A DNA stretch of 64,000 bases, taken from NCBI RefSeq assembly GCF_900110245.1, contig NZ_FOCZ01000001.1, positions 620,001 through 684,000 on the forward strand, read 5' to 3'. Positions within the stretch are counted from its first letter, which is position 1. Each line of letters starts with the position of its first letter. A program made the translations under genes and the position numbers. The notes beneath the pieces were generated by a model. The model searched no databases. It saw only the letters and a program-made list of their open reading frames with translations, and had not been told where the DNA came from. This document shows positions 59,763 to 64,000 of the stretch, one piece after another. This DNA is from Niastella yeongjuensis. Lineage in GTDB: Bacteria; Bacteroidota; Bacteroidia; Chitinophagales; Chitinophagaceae.

Positions 59763-61049
59763 CTAAATCACTACCAACTCATAGAATTCTTCAGGAACCA
59801 GGTACTTCTTAGCCAGCTCCTGCAACTCCTCAGCGGTTATGGTTTTAATGATCTGTACACTGCGATCGAAATAATGTTCATCTACATTGTTCAGGATCAT
59901 GCTCTTCCAGCGACCAATAACCTGAAACGGCCCATCCAGGTCACCCAGAATGCTGCCGATCATGGAATTGCGCGACATGCTCAATTCTTCCTCATCGATC
60001 GGTTCATCGCGCAACTGCTCCATTTCATAATATATTTCCTTAATGGTTTCTGCTGTTACATCGCGACCTGCTTCCGTACTTACCATCCAGCCGCTGGTAC
60101 TGGTAAAATTCAACAGGTAACTATAAATGCCATAGGTATAGCCTTTCTCTTCACGAATATTACCCATTAAGCGGGAACCGAAAAAGCCACCAAACACATT
60201 GTTCAACACCATTACTTTCTGGAAATCGGGGTGATGGCGGTTAGGGAACGGCCGGGCAATGCGAATGGCCGATTGTACGCCATTGGGATCGTTCAGTACT
60301 TCGTACTTCTTCTGGTCAGCCGGTTGTATGGGATGCTGAATCACTTCTGCCCCACCCATCCGTGGTTTTAATGGCAGCTGGCCAAAATATTTTTCCAGCG
60401 TATCGATGATATCTATGGGTAATTTACCAGCCACAAAGATCACACAGCGCCCCTCTTTGTAATATTCATTGTAAAACTTAACTACATCTTCCCGTTGTAC
60501 CGCCGCGTAATCTCCCAGTTCATTGTAAGTTCCATAGGGGTGTTTTTCCCCAAACAGGTAGGCATCGATCAGTCGGCCGGCTACAAATTCCCCTTTTTGC
60601 AGATTTACTTTTAAGCGCTGTTGTGAATTTTGTATATAGATGTCCAGCTCTTCCTGTGGAAACACAGCGTCCTGCACCAGTTCCGCTACTACGGGCAACA
60701 GCTCGTTGATGTGCTTGCTTAAGGTGTGCAGGGTTATCTCTGCTGTTTCGTTGTAACAGGAGCGGTTAAGGTAGGAACCATAATATTCAAAATGTTCGTT
60801 TATTTCAAAAGCATTGCGCTTGCTGGTGCCGTTCTTCAATAAGTAATTGGTGGCAGATGCAACGGCTTTTTTATTTTCGAACCAGTTACCAGCCGAAAAA
60901 ACCCAGTTTACCATCAGGGTATCTTCACTCCCCATATCAAGCGCAAACACTTCAATACCGTTGGCGAGTTTATATTTTTTGGTAGCCGGCAATTTTATAT
61001 CAAATTGAACCGGATCTATTATTTTAGGAGCAACTGTTCTGTTTAACAT
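59763..61049 (-). CDS. M16-family protein, probable non-catalytic partner
   Basis: A 428-aa pitrilysin-fold protein. The zinc motif HxxEH expected near residue 65 is replaced (VASATNYLLKNGT), so it is unlikely to cleave by itself. The fold is supported by the later region RPFPNRHHPDFQKVMVLNNV and FGSRLMGNIREEKGYTYGIY, with the conserved R/Y pair. The active partner is encoded 27 bp upstream. This two-subunit arrangement is like mitochondrial processing peptidase and bacterial PqqFG-like pairs. Cytoplasmic; substrate unknown. Confidence 0.9.
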   Translation of the reverse strand: MLNRTVAPKIIDPVQFDIKLPATKKYKLANGIEVFALDMGSEDTLMVNWVFSAGNWFENKKAVASATNYLLKNGTSKRNAFEINEHFEYYGSYLNRSCYNETAEITLHTLSKHINELLPVVAELVQDAVFPQEELDIYIQNSQQRLKVNLQKGEFVAGRLIDAYLFGEKHPYGTYNELGDYAAVQREDVVKFYNEYYKEGRCVIFVAGKLPIDIIDTLEKYFGQLPLKPRMGGAEVIQHPIQPADQKKYEVLNDPNGVQSAIRIARPFPNRHHPDFQKVMVLNNVFGGFFGSRLMGNIREEKGYTYGIYSYLLNFTSTSGWMVSTEAGRDVTAETIKEIYYEMEQLRDEPIDEEELSMSRNSMIGSILGDLDGPFQVIGRWKSMILNNVDEHYFDRSVQIIKTITAEELQELAKKYLVPEEFYELVVI

Positions 61050-61076
61050 ATCTTCTTTTTAGTCGTCTTTTATTCT

Positions 61077-62315
61077 TTAATTCTCACTATAGTATTTAAG
61101 TGTACTGCAATTATTGGGGTTGAAAATTTTCTGGCTGTATTGCAGAATGTCATCCCCCGTAACAGAGAAGTATTTATCCCGGTCGTGGTTAAACAGGTTT
61201 ACATCGCCCAGTAATTCATAAAAGGCGAGGTTATTGGCCCGGGTTAGCACACTCATGTCTTCAAATGCAAGCGTCGCTTCGGTTTTATTCTTTATTTTGG
61301 TAAGCTCCTTATCGCTGATGCCGCCTTGTTTCAGCTTTTCAATTTCTTCGTTGATGGCTGCTTCGGCATCTTCCATTTTTACCCCTTTCACCAGTTTGCC
61401 TTCAATGGCCAGCAAACCTTTATCAACCGTTCCAAAATGATAACATTCTATCTGGCTGAATAATTTCTTCTCTTTTACCAGCTGTTGGTACAAGCGGGAT
61501 GAACCGCCGCCGCCCAATACTTCGGTAATAAGATCGGCCACATAATACCCATGATCGAGCCGGTTATCCATATGCCATACTTTGTAGATGGCGTCCAGTG
61601 GTACATTGGCTTTTACTTCCATAGAGCGGGGCTCTGTTTGCACGGGTTCGGCCGGAACCTGGCGATCGTATTTTTCGCCGGAAGGAATATCGCCGAACCA
61701 TTTCTCTGCCAGTTGACGGACCTGCTCCACTTTTACATTACCAGCCACTACCAGAATGGCATTCATGGGGCGGTAATGTTTGAAGAAGAAATCTTTTACA
61801 TCCTGCAGACTGGCATTTTCAATATGCGATAATTCCCTGCCGATGGTCATCCAGCGGTAGGGGTGTTTTTTGTAGGCCATTTCCCGCAGCTTGAACCATA
61901 CATCGCCATAGGGTTTATTAATGTAGTGTTCTTTAAATTCCTCAATAACCACTTTGCGTTGTACTTCCAGGCTTTTTTCACTGAATGCCAGGGAAAGCAT
62001 GCGGTCACTCTCCAGCCAGAAGGCTGTTTCCAGGTTTTCGGCAGGTAACTGAATATAATAATTGGTTACATCGTTACTGGTGTAGGCATTGTTTTCGCCC
62101 CCGGCCATTTGTAAGGGAGTTTCGAAATCTTCAATATTTTTAGAACCGCCAAACATCAGGTGCTCGAACAGGTGAGCAAAACCTGTTTTATCGGGATTCT
62201 CGTCCCTGGCGCCCACATCGTACATCACATTTAATACTGCCATGGGGGTGGAATGATCTTCATGTACTATAACTCGTAAGCCATTCGAAAGCGTGAATTT
62301 TTCAAATTGTATCAT
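61077..62315 (-). CDS. M16-family zinc peptidase, catalytic subunit
   Basis: A 412-aa pitrilysin-type peptidase. HLFEH in GFAHLFEHLMFGGS is the inverted HxxEH zinc motif near residue 48, and the third ligand Glu lies in the downstream helix (TAFWLESDRML region). YKVWHMDNRLDHGYYVADLI and GSSRLYQQLVKEKKLF belong to the second half-domain. Transcribed before the inactive subunit. No signal peptide, so probably cytoplasmic. Confidence 0.93.
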   Translation of the reverse strand: MIQFEKFTLSNGLRVIVHEDHSTPMAVLNVMYDVGARDENPDKTGFAHLFEHLMFGGSKNIEDFETPLQMAGGENNAYTSNDVTNYYIQLPAENLETAFWLESDRMLSLAFSEKSLEVQRKVVIEEFKEHYINKPYGDVWFKLREMAYKKHPYRWMTIGRELSHIENASLQDVKDFFFKHYRPMNAILVVAGNVKVEQVRQLAEKWFGDIPSGEKYDRQVPAEPVQTEPRSMEVKANVPLDAIYKVWHMDNRLDHGYYVADLITEVLGGGGSSRLYQQLVKEKKLFSQIECYHFGTVDKGLLAIEGKLVKGVKMEDAEAAINEEIEKLKQGGISDKELTKIKNKTEATLAFEDMSVLTRANNLAFYELLGDVNLFNHDRDKYFSVTGDDILQYSQKIFNPNNCSTLKYYSEN

Positions 62316-62341
62316 ATGCCGTAATTACTTTTTAAATTCTC

Positions 62342-62372
62342 AACCGTGCCACGGTTTGGAACCTTGGCACGG
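62342..62372. repeat. Double palindrome between the aspartyl protease and M16 genes
   Basis: AACCGTG-C-CACGGTT (62342-62356) is a perfect 15-bp palindrome, and CCGTGCCA (62344-62351) pairs with TGGCACGG (62365-62372) in an alternative hairpin. It may end the protease transcript on the minus strand or be a dispersed repeat. Confidence 0.65.
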
Positions 62373-62435
62373 CAGCACGAATACAAATTAACGACAAGTT
62401 GGGGTATTTGGTTGAAAGTGATTGATAAAAGACGG

Positions 62436-63635
62436 TTAACGTCCGGTCAGAATGTTTTTAACCTTCAGGGTAAGCTGGTAGGGACCATCTTTTCGCAGTA
62501 CCAGCACCTTAAGCTTTTCGCCCGGGGTTTGCATCAGGTTCTTATAGGTTTGAATATTATTACTGAAATTGTTCGCCACGCCCATAATTACATCGCCTGG
62601 TTTAAACCCGGCCAGTTCTGCAGGCGATTCGGGCATAATATCCACCACCTGAATTTCGCCATCTATCACATACATACCCAGCCCGGTGTAGGAATAATCG
62701 AACATTTCCTTGTAGTGGGTATTGGGGATCATATAAATATCTTTACGCTCGTAGTTAATGATGAGGTTGAAACGGCGCAGCAGGTCATTCCCTAATAGTC
62801 CGCCAAGCGCCGGGTACTGCGTAACATTGTATTCATCGTCGAAAATATAGGTAGGCACATTTTTAAACTTGTACGGCCCCAGCTGTAATTGCTTTATAAC
62901 TCCTTGTTTCATAGGGGCTTTTCCGCCCAAACCTTCTGCCTGGGTGGCGTACCACTTGCGTTTGGGTTTCACAAAATTGCTATCGCTCACGAAGTCGGCC
63001 GACAGCAGCAGACACATCCCGGCACCGGTGTCAAAATAGAACCGGGAATTCACCTGGCGGTTGTCCTTAATATTCGCATGTAAAATAGGAATCGTGTTAA
63101 TAAGGGGTTTCAGCAAAAAGCCGCCACGTGGGTATTTTATGGTGCCCTTGGTAAAAACCGAAATGGCCAGGCTATCATAATCAACCTTTAAAATGTACCG
63201 CGACAAAAAGCTCAACCCAATGATCCCATCTATTTTTTCGCCATAGGCGCTGGTCAAAACATCATAATCGTTAATATGAAAGTCCAGGTTTTCAACCGAG
63301 AGATCGGGCAGGTGCAAAGTTTGCCCATAGGAGAAAAATACCCGCCGTACCCCGGCAATGCCCCGAATGGTGCGGTCGCTTAATTTAGCAGGTACTTTCA
63401 AATAATCTGCCGTGGTAGAATCGAGCGAAATGCCGCCGCTGCCGGTATCCAGCACAAAAGTGAGGGTGTCGGGATAGTTACTCAGCCGGGCTTTAACCGT
63501 AATAATACCACCCGTAAGCATTCTAAAAGGAAAACGGGCAATCTGTTTGGCCGGCGGGGGAATAAATTCTTCCTGCGCCTGTACCAGCGTTACAGAGAAG
63601 AAAAACAGCAGGATGGGTATGGTCAACAATCGCAT
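62436..63635 (-). CDS. Secreted retropepsin-like aspartyl protease with PDZ domain
   Basis: Signal peptide (MRLLTIPILLFFFSVTLVQAQ), then two aspartic protease-like half-domains, LTFVLDTGSGGISLDS and SRFYFDTGAGMCLLLS, each with a DTG triad, so a single chain may form the active site; a C-terminal PDZ domain follows (MPESPAELAGFKPGDVIMGV). 399 aa. Related proteins in Bacteroidota are exported and of unknown substrate. Transcribed away from mqnC. Confidence 0.88.
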   Translation of the reverse strand: MRLLTIPILLFFFSVTLVQAQEEFIPPPAKQIARFPFRMLTGGIITVKARLSNYPDTLTFVLDTGSGGISLDSTTADYLKVPAKLSDRTIRGIAGVRRVFFSYGQTLHLPDLSVENLDFHINDYDVLTSAYGEKIDGIIGLSFLSRYILKVDYDSLAISVFTKGTIKYPRGGFLLKPLINTIPILHANIKDNRQVNSRFYFDTGAGMCLLLSADFVSDSNFVKPKRKWYATQAEGLGGKAPMKQGVIKQLQLGPYKFKNVPTYIFDDEYNVTQYPALGGLLGNDLLRRFNLIINYERKDIYMIPNTHYKEMFDYSYTGLGMYVIDGEIQVVDIMPESPAELAGFKPGDVIMGVANNFSNNIQTYKNLMQTPGEKLKVLVLRKDGPYQLTLKVKNILTGR

Positions 63636-63818
63636 GGGAGCAGGTTTTGGTAGCTGGCTCTGGTATTCATTAGTAAGATAAAATATTTATCTGAAAATGC
63701 TAAACCATTGGTATAAAAACAACTAAACTACCCGCTGTACCGGCTGAAATACCATTAAAGAAGTACCGATAACCTTCGGATTTCTATTTATACGATTCGT
63801 TCTGAACCGTTCGTTTAG

Positions 63819-63826
63819 TACTTTTG
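63819..63826 (+). promoter_or_regulatory. -7 promoter box of mqnC
   Basis: TACTTTTG, exact TAnnTTTG match, 19 nt before the ATG at 63846. No convincing -33 TTG at the usual distance. Confidence 0.4.
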
Positions 63827-63845
63827 TTCCTACAATAAATTTTTT

Positions 63846-64000
63846 ATGCACCTGGATGAGCTATACGCGAAAGCCCTGAATTTTGACATGCTGACCATTG
63901 AGGAAGGAATGGCCCTGTTTGAACAAGCCCCATTGACAGAACTGATGTTTGTAGCCAATGAGTTGCGTAAAAAACAGGTACCTCATGGTAAAGTTACCTG
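63846..64000 (+). CDS. mqnC: Cyclic dehypoxanthinyl futalosine synthase, 3' truncated by window edge
   Basis: Only the first 51 residues are visible: MHLDELYAKALNFDMLTIEE, then APLTELMFVANELRKKQV and PHGKVTW. The pattern LT-x-EE-G-x2-LFE-x-APL-x-ELM-x-VANELRKK is the N-terminus of MqnC, a radical-SAM enzyme of the futalosine menaquinone route; MqnE begins similarly, so the call is likely rather than certain. Menaquinol is the electron donor for the ACIII complex encoded earlier in the window. Confidence 0.75.
   Translation, partial: MHLDELYAKALNFDMLTIEEGMALFEQAPLTELMFVANELRKKQVPHGKVT

Overview
The window is chromosomal DNA from a member of the Bacteroidota, most likely a Chitinophagaceae-type soil bacterium (Niastella/Chitinophaga relatives). 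The evidence is a complete alternative complex III (act) plus aa3-type cytochrome oxidase supercluster, SusCD-era style secreted proteins with short Bacteroidota signal peptides, several promoter boxes of the TAnnTTTG type, near-absent Shine-Dalgarno sequences, and many families typical of the phylum (DUF5522, DUF420, ActD/DUF3341, LIC11966-like, futalosine-pathway MqnC). No rRNA, phage, IS transposase or CRISPR array was seen.

Layout. 1-2 kb: end of zwf and all of pgl (oxidative pentose phosphate pathway). 2.3-4.1 kb: overlapping polyprenol-phosphate-type glycosyltransferase and polysaccharide deacetylase. 4-10 kb: small hypothetical and Dabb proteins, a secreted M48 peptidase, a secreted unknown, and dgt. 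10-12.4 kb: acyl-CoA dehydrogenase behind a MarR regulator with a perfect palindromic operator. 12.5-16.8 kb: alpha/beta hydrolase, glycosyltransferase, orphan ABC permease, lipoprotein and an Lrp/AsnC regulator. 16.9-17.2 kb: two tandem, very unusual class-II tRNA-like genes with giant variable arms, ended by a strong terminator. 17.3-18.6 kb: trmB, DUF5522 and an alkyltransferase-like protein, overlapping.

18.6-36.3 kb is one long minus-strand respiratory block. Read in the direction of transcription it is actA-B-C-D-E-F, cytochrome oxidase subunits II and I, haem O synthase, two subunit III-like proteins and subunit IV, a strong terminator, then SCO1, DUF420, a membrane protein and a zinc dehydrogenase. 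Together they take electrons from menaquinol (ActABCDEF) to cytochrome c to O2, with their own haem and copper maturation factors.

36.7-49 kb (plus strand mostly): purN, a secreted carboxypeptidase-regulatory-domain protein, three tandem secreted serine hydrolases, a HAD phosphatase, CsbD, an N-acyl-D-amino-acid deacylase and a penicillin-acylase-type Ntn hydrolase. 49.0-52.9 kb is an AT-richer accessory block: a HEPN-domain protein with the RX4H RNase motif, a probable structured small RNA, a coiled-coil membrane protein, the wreck of a retropepsin-like protease gene, an XRE regulator and a SymE-like toxin with a perfect inverted repeat abutting its start codon. The same heptanucleotide repeat family lies on both sides of this block. 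53.3-64 kb returns to housekeeping genes: LIC11966-like, Prc/Tsp protease, Uma2, fused 2-oxo-acid dehydrogenase E1, holin-like membrane protein, an M16 peptidase pair, a PDZ aspartyl protease, and the start of mqnC.

The most notable signals are non-coding: the tandem tRNA-like pair; several families of intergenic repeats built on a strict 7-bp period with inverted arms; ~11-bp-phased inverted repeats; and 21-22-bp-phased direct repeats upstream of genes.
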